Source: Christiangramia sediminis
GTDB lineage: Bacteria > Bacteroidota > Bacteroidia > Flavobacteriales > Flavobacteriaceae
Reading direction: 5' to 3'
Length of the DNA stretch: 64,000 bases
Assembly (NCBI RefSeq): GCF_020552705.1
Contig: NZ_JAJBZG010000001.1
Span: 744,001-808,000, forward strand
This document shows positions 52,669-62,479 of the stretch, piece after piece (positions within the stretch are counted from its first letter, which is position 1; each line of letters starts with the position of its first letter). A model generated the notes under the pieces. That model was not told where the DNA came from, made no database searches, and saw only the letters and a list, made by a program, of their open reading frames with translations. The translations under genes were made by a program, and so were the position numbers.

Positions 52669-52693
52669 AATAGAATATTATAGAAATGAAGTC

Positions 52694-53569
52694 TTATGAA
52701 TTTAAAACTTCAGCTACTTTTTTTCCAATCTCAGCAGGAGAGTCTACAACGTGAATTCCGTTCTCTTTAAGGATTTTCTTCTTAGCCTGAGCGGTATCTT
52801 CACTACCTCCAACAATTGCACCGGCATGACCCATGGTACGCCCTGCAGGAGCAGTTTCACCAGCGATAAAGCCTACAACCGGTTTTCTATTTCCGTTTTG
52901 TTTTACCCACTGCGCAGCATCTGCTTCCAACTGACCACCGATTTCACCGATCATTACGATACATTCGGTCTCATCATCATTCATCAATAATTCAACAGCT
53001 TCCTTCGTAGTAGTTCCAATAATTGGATCTCCACCAATACCAATGGCAGTAGTAATCCCAAGACCTTGTTTCACTACCTGATCTGCAGCTTCGTAAGTAA
53101 GTGTACCAGATTTAGAAACGATCCCTACTTTACCTTTTTTGAATACGAAACCTGGCATAATACCAACTTTCGCTTCTCCAGGAGTAATAACCCCAGGACA
53201 GTTAGGACCAATCAATCTACAATCGCGATCTTTAATATAATCTGAAGCTTTTACCATATCAGATACTGGAATACCTTCAGTAATAGTAATTATTACTTTA
53301 ATACCTGCATCGGCAGCTTCCATAATTGCATCAGCGGCAAATGCCGGCGGTACGAAAATAATTGATACATCTGCCCCTGTTTGCTCCACAGCATCAGAAA
53401 CTGTATTAAATACAGGTTTGTTCAGGTGCTTTTGCCCTCCTTTACCGGGAGTCACACCACCAACGACATTTGTACCATATTCTATCATCTGCTCAGCATG
53501 GAAAGTACCTTCACTCCCCGTAAAGCCCTGCACAATTACTTTAGAATTTTTATTGACTAAAACGCTCAT
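52694..53569 (-). CDS. sucD: Succinyl-CoA synthetase, alpha subunit
   Basis: SucD, 291 residues, binds CoA and carries the phosphohistidine of the TCA-cycle ligase. [16 protein letters not shown] (the CoA-binding start), [48 protein letters not shown] and the active-site region [17 protein letters not shown] (phospho-His) are clear. sucC is not in the window, which is usual in Bacteroidota where the subunit genes can be separate. Confidence 0.97.
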   Translation of the reverse strand: MSVLVNKNSKVIVQGFTGSEGTFHAEQMIEYGTNVVGGVTPGKGGQKHLNKPVFNTVSDAVEQTGADVSIIFVPPAFAADAIMEAADAGIKVIITITEGIPVSDMVKASDYIKDRDCRLIGPNCPGVITPGEAKVGIMPGFVFKKGKVGIVSKSGTLTYEAADQVVKQGLGITTAIGIGGDPIIGTTTKEAVELLMNDDETECIVMIGEIGGQLEADAAQWVKQNGNRKPVVGFIAGETAPAGRTMGHAGAIVGGSEDTAQAKKKILKENGIHVVDSPAEIGKKVAEVLNS

Positions 53570-53687
53570 ATGTATCTTTAATTTTAGGTTTACAAAAGTA
53601 TGTTTTTAAATATAAACCCTAAAGTCATTTTAAGGATTATTGCATCCAAAAACCTTAAAATTCCTATAAAATTGACCTTAAATGAAA

Positions 53688-53713
53688 AATCCCAATTCAT
53701 AGGAATCGGGATT
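53688..53713 (-). terminator. Terminator after the BlaR1-like gene
   Basis: AATCCC (53688-53693) pairs with GGGATT (53708-53713), with an inner ATTC/GAAT stem. On the minus strand it is followed by TTTTTCATTT, just after the BlaR1-like stop. Confidence 0.75.
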
Positions 53714-53731
53714 TATGAAAATAAGAATTAA

Positions 53732-55495
53732 TTATTTCCCTGAAATTTCAAGTTTTCCATCAGGACCACCTGTTTGTAAAATGTCAATTTTTGAATATTC
53801 CTTCTTCTTTACAACCTCCCTGGCTTTTGCTGCAGAAATTTTCTTTCCATTAAGATAAAAACTACCGCCCTCTTGTTCTAATTCATCTATAGACTCTAGC
53901 GGATCTGGTGCTGAAGGTGGATTTGGCGGAGCGGGCATATCAAGATCCATCTTCCTATGTTCTCTTTCTATTTCGGCTTGCTCTCTCTTCACTACAACCA
54001 TTTTACGCTGTATCTTGGCTTCCTGTCTCTTTACATCCTGGAGCATTTTTCTTCGAGCGTTTTTATCCAGATTTTTATTCTCATTAAGCTCTTTTTCAAT
54101 TTCCCTAATTCTTTTTCTTTCTTCAGCAATTTTATTTCTCTCGACATCTTTCATAACTCTCCATTCCTTAGCCTTTTTCCTATGAGCATTTGCTGCTTCT
54201 TTGGACTCTGAATCTAATTGAGAAATTGGCGGTGCCGGAGGAGATGGCGGAGCCGGGACATTATCGTTTCTTTTCTGAACCGGTGGCGGTGGCGGTGGTG
54301 GCGGAGTTCCCGATGGAGCTACTGGCTTTGGGGCAATAAATTCTGTTTCTGAAATTTCAGATAAATTTGTTTTTCTATATTCCGCATTTAATCTTTCTAC
54401 GAACTGAGTATTTGCATTCTGAAAATCAATTTGAAACCAGGGCTTCTTTAGTTCTTCCGGGGACCAGTTGGAGGTGATCTTGTCTAATTCTTCTGCAAAA
54501 TTTTCTAACTGAACCTTATTGCTATTTAACCAGATATTCTCTTCTACAACTTTAATAGTTATTGTTCTTTTTTCCTGAAATTTATCAGTTAGAGAAACTG
54601 GATGGTCTGCTGTCGGTTTCATATTATTAGGCATGGCAACAATATCTTCATTGAAAAGATAAATACAGCCTGCAAAAACTGGCAGGAAAATAACTGATCT
54701 TACAAATAACCGCCTGGGCGAAAAACTTTTTGTAATCATAATAATTCGTTTTTTGATTAATGAATGACCTATAGGGCTGGCAAATGAATTTTGATGATGC
54801 CCCGAGCTATATTGAACCAGAATATTTGAATATTCCAGCGGATTGATATTTTTCTTTATTACACTATCATCGGCCAGGAATTCATGATTTAATTTAACCG
54901 CTCTTTTCAATAAAAAGAAGATGGGGTTAAACCAAAAAACTACATGCAGTAACTCCAAAAACAAAAGGTCGTAAGAGTGCTTCTGGTCTACATGTGCTTT
55001 TTCATGATCTATAACCGCAGTTGAAATTTTTTCGTTCCTGAAATCATTTTTATTTAAGAAGATATAATTAAAGAAAGAATACGGATCTATTTTTCTTCCT
55101 AACAAAACATAGATATAATTCAGCTTATCCAGCTGATCATTGGTTCTGGCGTCTTTTATTAAATCCCGAAGGTTTCTATAAAATCTGATTCCAAATATTA
55201 AAAAACCAATAATATAAATACTGAATAATATTGTTGGTAGCAGCTCTTGCCAAAGGTGTAATTCAGATACTGAATCCGAACTTACCTGATTCACTATAGC
55301 AGTCTGCCCTACTTCCCCCATGGGTACTTCAGTATAGTATGAAATAGTAATGAACGGTAGTAATATTGAAATGATCAGGGAGCCAATTAGATAAAACCGT
55401 TTTATATTATGAAAATATTCAGCTTCCATAAAAAGTTTATAGAAACTGAAAAGAACTATAAGACATAAAGCCGATTTTATTACGTATTCCAGCAT
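53732..55495 (-). CDS. BlaR1/MecR1-like M56 membrane metallopeptidase (antirepressor)
   Basis: The 587-residue protein has four membrane spans in the first 300 residues. The M56 zinc site is DHEKAHVDQKHSYD (HEKAH) plus LNHEFLADDSVI (the third ligand). The exported part after about 310 contains a Pro-rich stretch (eight Pro in a row near 400), a long charged coiled coil (KEWRVMKDVERNKIAEERKR, about 435-520) and a C-terminal segment, not a beta-lactam-binding penicillin-receptor domain. It is paired with a BlaI-type repressor 1 base upstream, so it likely senses an envelope signal and triggers cleavage of the repressor. The ligand is unknown. Confidence 0.9.
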   Translation of the reverse strand: MLEYVIKSALCLIVLFSFYKLFMEAEYFHNIKRFYLIGSLIISILLPFITISYYTEVPMGEVGQTAIVNQVSSDSVSELHLWQELLPTILFSIYIIGFLIFGIRFYRNLRDLIKDARTNDQLDKLNYIYVLLGRKIDPYSFFNYIFLNKNDFRNEKISTAVIDHEKAHVDQKHSYDLLFLELLHVVFWFNPIFFLLKRAVKLNHEFLADDSVIKKNINPLEYSNILVQYSSGHHQNSFASPIGHSLIKKRIIMITKSFSPRRLFVRSVIFLPVFAGCIYLFNEDIVAMPNNMKPTADHPVSLTDKFQEKRTITIKVVEENIWLNSNKVQLENFAEELDKITSNWSPEELKKPWFQIDFQNANTQFVERLNAEYRKTNLSEISETEFIAPKPVAPSGTPPPPPPPPVQKRNDNVPAPPSPPAPPISQLDSESKEAANAHRKKAKEWRVMKDVERNKIAEERKRIREIEKELNENKNLDKNARRKMLQDVKRQEAKIQRKMVVVKREQAEIEREHRKMDLDMPAPPNPPSAPDPLESIDELEQEGGSFYLNGKKISAAKAREVVKKKEYSKIDILQTGGPDGKLEISGK

Positions 55496-55496
55496 C

Positions 55497-55862
55497 TTAT
55501 TTGTTTTTTATCTTCTCGTCTATGAGTTCTCGCAATTCTCTAAGTTCCTTTTCAGAAAGATCTGTTTCCTGGGTAAAGAACGAAGCAAACTGAGAAGTGG
55601 AATCATTGAAAAAGTTCTTGATAAGTCCGTTCATTTGTTTAGAGAAGTAATTCTTTTTGGAAACTTTCGGAAAATATTCTCTGGATCTACCAATCTGGGT
55701 ATAGCCTACAAATTTTTTATCCTGCATTCGCTTTAGCAAAGTAGCAACAGTAGTTAAAGCTGGTTTTGGGTCGGGATACGCTTCAACCAAATCCTTCATA
55801 AAAGCTTTATCCTTTTTCCAAAGAATCTGCATTAATTGCTCTTCTGAATTTGAAAGTTCCAT
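55497..55862 (-). CDS. BlaI/MecI-family transcriptional repressor
   Basis: The 121-residue winged-helix repressor begins MELSNSEEQLMQILWKKDKA, with the recognition helix in PALTTVATLLKRMQDKKFV and GYTQIGRSREYFPKVSK. A C-terminal dimerisation region (LIKNFFNDSTSQFASFFT) follows. Length fits BlaI (about 125). It is the first gene of a two-gene unit with the membrane peptidase; its stop is 1 base from the partner start. Two operator dyads of the TACAnnTGTA type lie directly upstream, overlapping the promoter, so it represses its own operon. Confidence 0.95.
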   Translation of the reverse strand: MELSNSEEQLMQILWKKDKAFMKDLVEAYPDPKPALTTVATLLKRMQDKKFVGYTQIGRSREYFPKVSKKNYFSKQMNGLIKNFFNDSTSQFASFFTQETDLSEKELRELRELIDEKIKNK

Positions 55863-55879
55863 AGTTCTATTTTATTACT

Positions 55880-55919
55880 CTACAAATGTAGAATAATTTT
55901 TTAATTCTACAAACATAGA
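55880..55919 (-). promoter_or_regulatory. Autoregulated BlaI promoter: -33 and -7 boxes overlapped by two operator dyads
   Basis: On the minus strand TTTG (55910-55913), a 19-base spacer and TACATTTG (55883-55890) match the Bacteroidota promoter TTTG-N19-TAnnTTTG exactly. CTACAAATGTAG (55880-55891) contains a perfect TACAaaTGTA BlaI/MecI operator core. TCTACAAACATAGA (55906-55919) is a near-identical second dyad 27 bases away. The operators sit exactly over the -7 and -33 boxes, a clear repression design. Confidence 0.88.
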
Positions 55920-55934
55920 ATATAAATAAAATAA

Positions 55935-55960
55935 AAAACCCTCTGCAATTAGAGGGTTTT
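55935..55960 (-). terminator. Intrinsic terminator ending the lipid A gene cluster
   Basis: AAAACCCTCT and AGAGGGTTTT are perfect complements around GCAATT, followed on the minus strand by TTATTTTATTTA. It lies 22 bases after the NTF2-like stop and ahead of the BlaI promoter, insulating the two units. Confidence 0.88.
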
Positions 55961-55981
55961 TAAAATATACTATTTAAGTTC

Positions 55982-56377
55982 TTAATTCCAAGGGTTGTCT
56001 TCCACTTCCTCTCCTAGCTGACTAATTTGAACGCCTTTAAATAGCTTTCCATCCTTTAATTCCCACATGGCAACAAAATGCGCCAAAGGCATTTCTTCAT
56101 CAGGATTTTCGATTGTGGTGACATGATAGGTAAAATGTATCGCGGCATTTTCTTTATCTACAACGATCTTTTCTATCTCTGCTCTTAAAGATTCAAAGGA
56201 TGCTGCCAGTTGTTCACTGATCTCGGCTATTCCAGAAAGGTTTAGTTTCCTCATGCCGGTAGTACCGTACCAGGAAAGCTCAACATCAGGATGCAGATAG
56301 CTTCTCAAAACATCTTCATCTTTATAGAAATTGGATTGATAGAATTGCTCTACAACTTCTTTTGTGTTTAAACCCAT
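55982..56377 (-). CDS. NTF2/SnoaL-like fold protein
   Basis: The 131-residue protein has the cone-shaped NTF2-like pattern: an N-terminal helix pair (TKEVVEQFYQSNFYKDEDVL), a strand with HPDVELSWYGTTG, AAIHFTYHVTTIE and MWELKDGKLFKGVQISQL. Members bind small hydrophobic ligands or act as isomerases or hydratases; no catalytic residue can be chosen here. It starts 8 bases after the LpxD-like gene stop and is the last gene of the lipid A cluster. Confidence 0.85.
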   Translation of the reverse strand: MGLNTKEVVEQFYQSNFYKDEDVLRSYLHPDVELSWYGTTGMRKLNLSGIAEISEQLAASFESLRAEIEKIVVDKENAAIHFTYHVTTIENPDEEMPLAHFVAMWELKDGKLFKGVQISQLGEEVEDNPWN

Positions 56378-56384
56378 AGTAATT

Positions 56385-57314
56385 TTATTTTATATTTTTC
56401 ACAATTTCTGGTAGTCTCTTTATAGCTGCGTATTCTTTCAGTTTTGTACGTACTTCACCAAAAGGCGTGCCCCAATAGGTAGTATTAGGTTCAGTATCTT
56501 TAGAAACTCCACATTGAGCCATCAAAACAGTACCTTTGGCTATGGTTACATCACTTCTGATCCCTACCTGTCCCCAGATAGTTACATCATCTTCCACAAC
56601 CACACATCCGGCGATCCCTATTTGTGACGCAAGCAAACAATTCTTTCCAATTACGGTATCATGTCCTATTTGAATAAGGTTATCCAGTTTTGAACCTTCA
56701 CCAATAACAGTGTCTCCGGTCACTCCTCGGTCTATAGAGTTATTTGTACCTATTTCCACATTATCCTGCACCACTACTCTACCACCGGAAAGCAATTTAT
56801 CATAACCTTCAGCTCTCTTTTTATAGTAGAAAGCATCACCACCCAACACAGTTCCGCTGTGAATGATAACGTTATCTCCAATAATACAGTTATCCCCAAT
56901 ACTAACATTGGACTGAATTAAACAGTTCTTTCCAATTTTCACATGATTGCCAATGACCGCATTTGGCTGAATAATAGAACCCTCTCCAATCTCAGCTGAA
57001 TCTGAAATAAGATCATTCAATTGCTGGAAAGGTTTGAAATGTAGGGTTAATTTATTGAAATCCCTGAAGGGATCGTCTGAAATCAAAAGAGCCTTCCCTT
57101 CCGGACATTCTACTTCTTTGTTTATAAGAACAATGGTCGCAGCAGATTGCAGTGCTTTATCGTAGTATTTTGGGTGATCCACAAATACGATATCACCAGG
57201 GGTGACCACATGAATCTCATTCATTCCCTGCACTGGGAAATTATCATCACCTACGTAATCACAATTGATTATAGCAGCAATTTCTTTAAGAGAATATTCG
57301 CAAGGAAATTTCAT
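56385..57314 (-). CDS. Second LpxD-like acyltransferase
   Basis: The 309-residue protein has an LpxD-type N-terminal domain ([16 protein letters not shown]) and a left-handed beta-helix of hexapeptide repeats from about 105 onward ([37 protein letters not shown]). The region corresponding to the LpxD catalytic His is [10 protein letters not shown]. It is a paralogue of the lpxD at the head of this cluster, shorter by about 30 residues. Bacteroidota often carry this second copy; its acyl or sugar specificity is not known. It lies 8 bases after efp. Confidence 0.85.
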   Translation of the reverse strand: MKFPCEYSLKEIAAIINCDYVGDDNFPVQGMNEIHVVTPGDIVFVDHPKYYDKALQSAATIVLINKEVECPEGKALLISDDPFRDFNKLTLHFKPFQQLNDLISDSAEIGEGSIIQPNAVIGNHVKIGKNCLIQSNVSIGDNCIIGDNVIIHSGTVLGGDAFYYKKRAEGYDKLLSGGRVVVQDNVEIGTNNSIDRGVTGDTVIGEGSKLDNLIQIGHDTVIGKNCLLASQIGIAGCVVVEDDVTIWGQVGIRSDVTIAKGTVLMAQCGVSKDTEPNTTYWGTPFGEVRTKLKEYAAIKRLPEIVKNIK

Positions 57315-57322
57315 ATAAATGT

Positions 57323-57889
57323 TTACTCCTTAATTCTTTCTTTATAAGTACCCTTCTCTGTTTCGATCTTGATCTTATCCCCTTCATTAATAAACAATGG
57401 AACATTCACTTCAAAACCGGTCTCCACAGTTGCAGGTTTAGTTGCGTTGGTGGCAGTATTTCCTTTAAGCCCAGGTTCTGTATGAGTAACTTCAAGAACA
57501 ACACTTGCCGGCATATCTACTGAAAGTGGCATATTATCCTCTGTATTGATAAGGATAGTAACAACCTCTCCTTCCTTTAAAAGTTTTGGCTGATCTAAAG
57601 CATTTTCAGTAAGTCTTATCTGAGTGTAATCTTCCACATTCATGAAGTGAAAGAATTCGCCATCTTCATAAAGGAACTGAAATTTATGAGTCTCCACTCT
57701 AATATCTTCGATTTTGTGTCCTGCAGAAAACGTGTTTTCAAGAACTTTCCCGGTAGTTACACTTTTTAATTTCGTTCTAACGAAAGCCGGACCTTTTCCC
57801 GGTTTTACATGAAGAAATTCAATAATTTTATAGATATCGTGGTTATATCGAATACAAAGTCCGTTTCTAATATCACTAGTTGATGCCAT
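57323..57889 (-). CDS. efp: Elongation factor P
   Basis: EF-P, 188 residues, relieves ribosome stalling at polyproline. The three beta domains are clear: the KOW-like N-terminal [20 protein letters not shown] with the loop Lys (PGKG), the middle [14 protein letters not shown] and the C-terminal [19 protein letters not shown] and [13 protein letters not shown]. The Lys at the PGKG loop tip is the usual modification site. The adjacent BlaR1-like protein has eight consecutive prolines, the type of substrate EF-P helps translate. Confidence 0.97.
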   Translation of the reverse strand: MASTSDIRNGLCIRYNHDIYKIIEFLHVKPGKGPAFVRTKLKSVTTGKVLENTFSAGHKIEDIRVETHKFQFLYEDGEFFHFMNVEDYTQIRLTENALDQPKLLKEGEVVTILINTEDNMPLSVDMPASVVLEVTHTEPGLKGNTATNATKPATVETGFEVNVPLFINEGDKIKIETEKGTYKERIKE

Positions 57890-57896
57890 TCTTTAT

Positions 57897-58682
57897 TTAG
57901 TTTGAACTGAAGTATCCTTTCATGATACCTCGTTGCGAGTTTTTAATAAATTCTAATATTTCATCTCTTTCTGCAGTAGCTTGCATTTCTGCTTCAATAA
58001 TAGCCACCGCCTGAGAATTGTTATAATTTTTCTGATATAAGATCCTGTAAATATCCTGTATTTCCCTGATCTTTTCCGTTGAAAATCCTCTTCTACGTAA
58101 ACCTATGGAATTAATCCCTACATAACTTAAAGGTTCACGTCCTGCTTTAACAAATGGCGGAACATCTTTTCTTACCAAAGATCCCCCGGTAACAAACGCA
58201 TGCTTACCAATACTACAAAACTGTTGAATGGCAGCCATTCCCGCAAGAATTACATGTTCTCCAACATTAATATGCCCTGCCAGGGTACTGTTATTTGAAA
58301 AAATACAGTTATCACCAACGATGCAATCGTGAGCAATATGGCAATAAGCCATGATCCAGCAATTATTACCGATCACAGTTTTCATTCTATCTGTAGTACC
58401 CCTGTTAATGGTGACACACTCCCTGATGGTGGTGTTATCTCCAATAACAGTTAAAGTATCTTCATCATTAAATTTTTTATCTTGTGGAACAGCTGATATC
58501 ACTGCACCTGGAAAAATACTACAATTCTTCCCGATGCGCGCACCTTCCATTATACTCACATTGGAACCAATCCAGGTACCTTCTCCAATCACTACATTAT
58601 TATGTATCGTCGCGAAAGGCTCGATCACCACATTTTTGGCGATTTTAGCTCCCGGATGCACATATGCTAAAGGTTGGTTCAT
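57897..58682 (-). CDS. lpxA: UDP-N-acetylglucosamine acyltransferase
   Basis: LpxA, 261 residues, adds the first 3-hydroxyacyl chain to UDP-GlcNAc, starting lipid A synthesis. The left-handed beta-helix repeats (VVIGEGTWIGSNVSIMEGAR) run through the first 190 residues. The catalytic-His region MAYCHIAHDCIVGDNCIFS and a helical C-terminal (GFSTEKIREIQDIYRILY) are standard. It lies 4 bases after lpxC-fabZ and 7 bases before efp. Confidence 0.97.
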   Translation of the reverse strand: MNQPLAYVHPGAKIAKNVVIEPFATIHNNVVIGEGTWIGSNVSIMEGARIGKNCSIFPGAVISAVPQDKKFNDEDTLTVIGDNTTIRECVTINRGTTDRMKTVIGNNCWIMAYCHIAHDCIVGDNCIFSNNSTLAGHINVGEHVILAGMAAIQQFCSIGKHAFVTGGSLVRKDVPPFVKAGREPLSYVGINSIGLRRRGFSTEKIREIQDIYRILYQKNYNNSQAVAIIEAEMQATAERDEILEFIKNSQRGIMKGYFSSN

Positions 58683-58686
58683 AACT

Positions 58687-60084
58687 TTATTTTGATTTTA
58701 CGATTTGCGCCATTAGAATGGCTTCTGTGGCTAACTGTCCATTTACAAAGGCATAACCCTGCATTTGGCAAATTCCACGTCTTATTGGGGCCAATAATTC
58801 CAGTTTGAAGATAAGAGTATCTCCAGGAACCACCTGCCTTTTAAACCTTACATTGTCTATTTTCATAAAGAAAGTAAGATAGTTTTCAGGATCTGGCACC
58901 GACTTTAATGCTAAAATACCTCCGGTTTGAGCCATTGCTTCTACCTGAAGTACACCCGGCATTACGGGCTTACCTGGAAAATGCCCTACAAAGAATGGTT
59001 CGTTCATAGTGACATTTTTCATCCCGATAACATGAGTATCTGTAAGTTCATAGATCTTATCTACTAATAAGAACGGTGATCTATGCGGAAGCGTATCCAT
59101 AATATCATTCACATCCATTAATGGGGGTTGCGAAAGATCTATTTTGGGAACATTATTTCTTTTTTCAGCTTTAATAACTTTTGCCAGCTTTTTTGCAAAT
59201 TCAGTATTCACATGATGACCTGGCTTGGTCGCGATGATCTTTCCTCTAATTCTGGTTCCTACCAAAGCGACATCTCCAAGTACGTCAAGTAACTTGTGTC
59301 TCGCGGCTTCGTTTGGATAATGCAGCGTAAGATTATCAAGAATTCCATTCGGTTTCACTGAGATCTCATCTCTATTAAAAGCTACTCTGAGTTTTTTCAG
59401 AGTTTCTTCACTGATCTCTTTATCTACGTAAACAATTGCATTATTTAGATCGCCACCTTTGATGAGGCCATGTTCCAATAATGTTTCAATCTCATGTAAA
59501 AAACTGAAAGTTCTGGAGTTGGCGATTTCAGTTTTAAATTCAGATAAGTGGTCTATGGAAGCATTCTGAGTTCCCAGAACTTTAGTGCCAAAATCTACCA
59601 TTGTGGTAACCTGATATTCATCAGCAGGCATAGCGATGATCTCGCTTCCGTTTTCATCACGGTAGCAAATAATTTCGGTAACTACATATTCGTCTCTATC
59701 AGCATCCTGCTCAACAGTACCAGCCTTTTCCAGGGCTTCCACAAAGTATTTCGAAGAACCATCCATAATTGGAGGTTCCGAAGAATTCAACTCAATATAA
59801 AGATTGTCTATTTCCAGACCTACACAAGCAGCCAGCACATGTTCTGAAGTTTGAATAGATACTCCATTTTTATCAAGGTTGGTTCCCCTCTTGGTATTTA
59901 CTACATAACTAACATCAGCTTCAACCTGGGGCTTTCCTTCAAGATCTGCTCTTACAAAAACATATCCTGTATTTTCGGGTGCAGGTTTAAAGGTTAGCTT
60001 AACCTCTTTTCCTGTGTGGAGGCCAACACCTTCAAGAGAAACTTCCTCCTGAATGGTTGTTTGTTTCGAAATTCTATCAGCCAT
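58687..60084 (-). CDS. lpxC/fabZ: LpxC-FabZ fusion: UDP-3-O-acyl-GlcNAc deacetylase / 3-hydroxyacyl-ACP dehydratase
   Basis: The 465-residue fusion is typical of Bacteroidota. The LpxC part (1 to about 305) has EEVSLEGVGLHTGKEVKLTF, the zinc ligand in IQTSEHVLAACVGLEID and the HKLLDVLGDVALVG zinc/catalytic region. The FabZ part (about 315-465) has LPHRSPFLLVDKIYEL and the hot-dog active site EPFFVGHFPGKPVMPGVLQV (His, then Glu). It links the committed lipid A step with fatty-acid dehydration. It overlaps lpxD by 8 bases. Confidence 0.97.
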   Translation of the reverse strand: MADRISKQTTIQEEVSLEGVGLHTGKEVKLTFKPAPENTGYVFVRADLEGKPQVEADVSYVVNTKRGTNLDKNGVSIQTSEHVLAACVGLEIDNLYIELNSSEPPIMDGSSKYFVEALEKAGTVEQDADRDEYVVTEIICYRDENGSEIIAMPADEYQVTTMVDFGTKVLGTQNASIDHLSEFKTEIANSRTFSFLHEIETLLEHGLIKGGDLNNAIVYVDKEISEETLKKLRVAFNRDEISVKPNGILDNLTLHYPNEAARHKLLDVLGDVALVGTRIRGKIIATKPGHHVNTEFAKKLAKVIKAEKRNNVPKIDLSQPPLMDVNDIMDTLPHRSPFLLVDKIYELTDTHVIGMKNVTMNEPFFVGHFPGKPVMPGVLQVEAMAQTGGILALKSVPDPENYLTFFMKIDNVRFKRQVVPGDTLIFKLELLAPIRRGICQMQGYAFVNGQLATEAILMAQIVKSK

Positions 60085-61102
60085 TATTCATCTTTTTTTC
60101 CAGTTGGTGTATAATATTCATAGTTTGAGGCAGATTCTTAAAATGTATATAAGATTTACTGTAATCACTGTATCCAAATGCTGGTGAACCCTGCAACATT
60201 TCATCATCCTTAATATCTCGTCCAATTCCAGACTGAGCCTGAATTTTCACGCGATTTCCAATCGTAAGGTGCCCGGCTATTCCAACCTGACCGCCTATTA
60301 AACAATTCTTACCAATCTTAGTAGAACCGGCAATCCCAGTTTGAGCAGCAATGGCAGTATTCTCTCCAATTTCAACATTATGGGCGATCTGGATATGATT
60401 ATCCAGTTTTACTCCTTTCCTAATTATGGTAGAACCAAGTGTAGCTCTGTCAATAGTAGTAGCAGCACCAATATCTACATAATCTTCAATGATCACATTT
60501 CCAATTTGAGGTACCTTACTATATTCACCTGTATCTCCGGGACTAAATCCAAATCCGTCAGCACCAATTACAACGCCACTATGAATTGTAACTTCATTCC
60601 CAATAAGACTTTCAGAATAAACTTTTACCCCCGGAAAAATAGTTACGTTATCCCCTATTTTTACATTGTCGCCAATATATACATTAGGATAAATCTTTAC
60701 ATTATCACCAATTTTCACATTATCTCCTATATATGCAAAAGAGCCCAGATAAAGGCCTTCCCCGTATTTAGCAGATTCTGATATATGACTTGGTTGTTCA
60801 ATTCCAGATTTATTCAGTTTGATCTGATTATAGTACTCAAGTAGTTTTGAGAAAGCCTTATAGGCGTCCTTCACTTTAATAAGAGTAGTATTTACAGGTT
60901 GTTCAACCTCAAAATCATTATTTACTATAGTGATAGAAGCATTGGTGGTATATAAGAAGGAAGTGTATTTAGGATTGCTTAAAAAAGTTAGGGAGCCTTC
61001 AGAGCCCTCTTCAATTTTGGCCAGCTCTGAAACTTCCGCTTCAGGATTGCCTTCAACTTTGCCGTCTAATATCTCGGCTATTTGCGTTGCAGTAAACTTC
61101 AT
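60077..61102 (-). CDS. lpxD: UDP-3-O-(3-hydroxyacyl)glucosamine N-acyltransferase
   Basis: LpxD, 341 residues, adds the N-linked acyl chain in lipid A synthesis. An N-terminal uridine-binding domain (EGSLTFLSNPKYTSFLYTT) precedes hexapeptide repeats (IGDNVKIGDNVTIFPGVKV, GVVIGADGFGFSP). The catalytic-His site is LDNHIQIAHNVEIGENT, with a short helical C-terminus. The full length fits canonical LpxD, so I treat this copy as the true one. It follows the HD-protein gene by 24 bases. Confidence 0.97.
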   Translation of the reverse strand: MKFTATQIAEILDGKVEGNPEAEVSELAKIEEGSEGSLTFLSNPKYTSFLYTTNASITIVNNDFEVEQPVNTTLIKVKDAYKAFSKLLEYYNQIKLNKSGIEQPSHISESAKYGEGLYLGSFAYIGDNVKIGDNVKIYPNVYIGDNVKIGDNVTIFPGVKVYSESLIGNEVTIHSGVVIGADGFGFSPGDTGEYSKVPQIGNVIIEDYVDIGAATTIDRATLGSTIIRKGVKLDNHIQIAHNVEIGENTAIAAQTGIAGSTKIGKNCLIGGQVGIAGHLTIGNRVKIQAQSGIGRDIKDDEMLQGSPAFGYSDYSKSYIHFKNLPQTMNIIHQLEKKMNNG

Positions 61103-61126
61103 TCTGGCAAAAGTAAAAAAAATGAG

Positions 61127-62356
61127 TTAATCTTTAACTTTTGGGTAACACATATAGTATTTAGTTACCGTATTTGTGAGGGCTTTTAAGTTGAATTGGT
61201 CTGAAACCTTTACTACATCGTTGATCTTCCCGTTTTTATGAAGGATATTAATATTATCTTTTTCTTTCTTATAGGCTAAATTGGCGATCTCTCCTTCAAA
61301 AACAAAATAAGAGGCTTCCTTTTCAGTAATATTATATTTCTTCTGAAGTGCTAAAGATCTCTTTTCCAATTTTTCCCTGGAAGGTCTATTCTTTTTGATC
61401 TTTACTTTCAGGAGATTTCGGTTTATGATCATTTCGCATAAATTACTCAAAACAAAATCATCTGAATACATCCAGTCTTTCATAGCTGAAATTACATCAT
61501 TATCATCAAGGCGTGAAAACATTTCCAGCGTTTTACTATCAAAATCGTCCCGGGAGATCTTATTTTCTAAAAAATACATCAAGGAACCGCTGGCATTTAA
61601 CTTCTCTCCCTTTTCTATTAATTCCTTCGCTCTTTTTAAAACTCTTATTAGAAGCTGTTCTGCCACCAGGCTGGTTTTATGCAGGTAAACCTGCCAGTAC
61701 ATTAAACGACGCCCTATGAGAAATTTCTCTACGGAATATATCCCTTTCTCTTCCACAACCAGTTCATCATTTACTACATTCAGCATAGTGATCAAGCGTT
61801 CACTATTGATATTGCCTTCTACTGCTCCGGTATAAAAACTATCTCGTTTAAGGTAATCCAGCCTATCCATATCCATCTGACTGGAGATAAGCTGATTCAT
61901 GAACTTTCGATCATAAGTGCCTTTGAAAATTTTGATGGCCAGCGTTAAACTTTGGTTAAACTTTGAATTCATTTCTTCCATAAACAGGAGTGAAATAGTC
62001 TCATGATCTACACCTTCCACCAGACTGTGCTCCATGGCATGACTAAAAGGGCCATGACCAATGTCGTGCATTAAAATAGCGATAAGAAGCGCTTCTTCTT
62101 CATTTTCGGAAATCTCAACACCTTTATATCTTAGGACTCGCATTGCTTTTTGCATAAGATGCACACAACCCAAAGCATGATGAAATCTGGTATGATGCGC
62201 ACCGGGATATACCAAATATGAAAGTCCCATTTGGGAAATTCGGCGTAATCTTTGAAAGTATGGATGTTCAATAATTCTAAAGATCCGCTCGTTCGGGATA
62301 GTAATAAAACCGTAAATTGGATCGTTTAGTATTTTAAGTTTAGTTTGCGACGCCAA
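61127..62356 (-). CDS. HD-domain phosphohydrolase
   Basis: The 409-residue protein has the dGTPase-like/YwfO-type start KILNDPIYGFITIPNE, then the HD metal motifs ARFHHALGCVHLMQKAM-like (FHHALG), ILMHDIGHGPFSHAMEHSLV (H-D, with following His) and SSQMDMDRLDYLKRDSFYTG (final Asp). These HD proteins hydrolyse nucleotides such as dGTP or (p)ppGpp-like substrates; this one is closer to the uncharacterised HD group than to Dgt. It heads the lipid A cluster, so coordination of growth with envelope synthesis is a speculation. Confidence 0.92.
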   Translation of the reverse strand: MASQTKLKILNDPIYGFITIPNERIFRIIEHPYFQRLRRISQMGLSYLVYPGAHHTRFHHALGCVHLMQKAMRVLRYKGVEISENEEEALLIAILMHDIGHGPFSHAMEHSLVEGVDHETISLLFMEEMNSKFNQSLTLAIKIFKGTYDRKFMNQLISSQMDMDRLDYLKRDSFYTGAVEGNINSERLITMLNVVNDELVVEEKGIYSVEKFLIGRRLMYWQVYLHKTSLVAEQLLIRVLKRAKELIEKGEKLNASGSLMYFLENKISRDDFDSKTLEMFSRLDDNDVISAMKDWMYSDDFVLSNLCEMIINRNLLKVKIKKNRPSREKLEKRSLALQKKYNITEKEASYFVFEGEIANLAYKKEKDNINILHKNGKINDVVKVSDQFNLKALTNTVTKYYMCYPKVKD

Positions 62357-62479
62357 GCTATATTTTTTCTAAAATTCAGAACAAAGATACATATATGAAA
62401 TGAGCCAGAGTAATAACTAAAAACAATCAGAATTATTACTAAAATCCTCATTCTAAATCAAAATAAATAGAGAAAGCAC

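Noticed and set aside
54285-54330. GC-rich microsatellite-like tract
   Set aside because: It encodes the run of prolines in the BlaR1-like protein; no evidence of phase variation.
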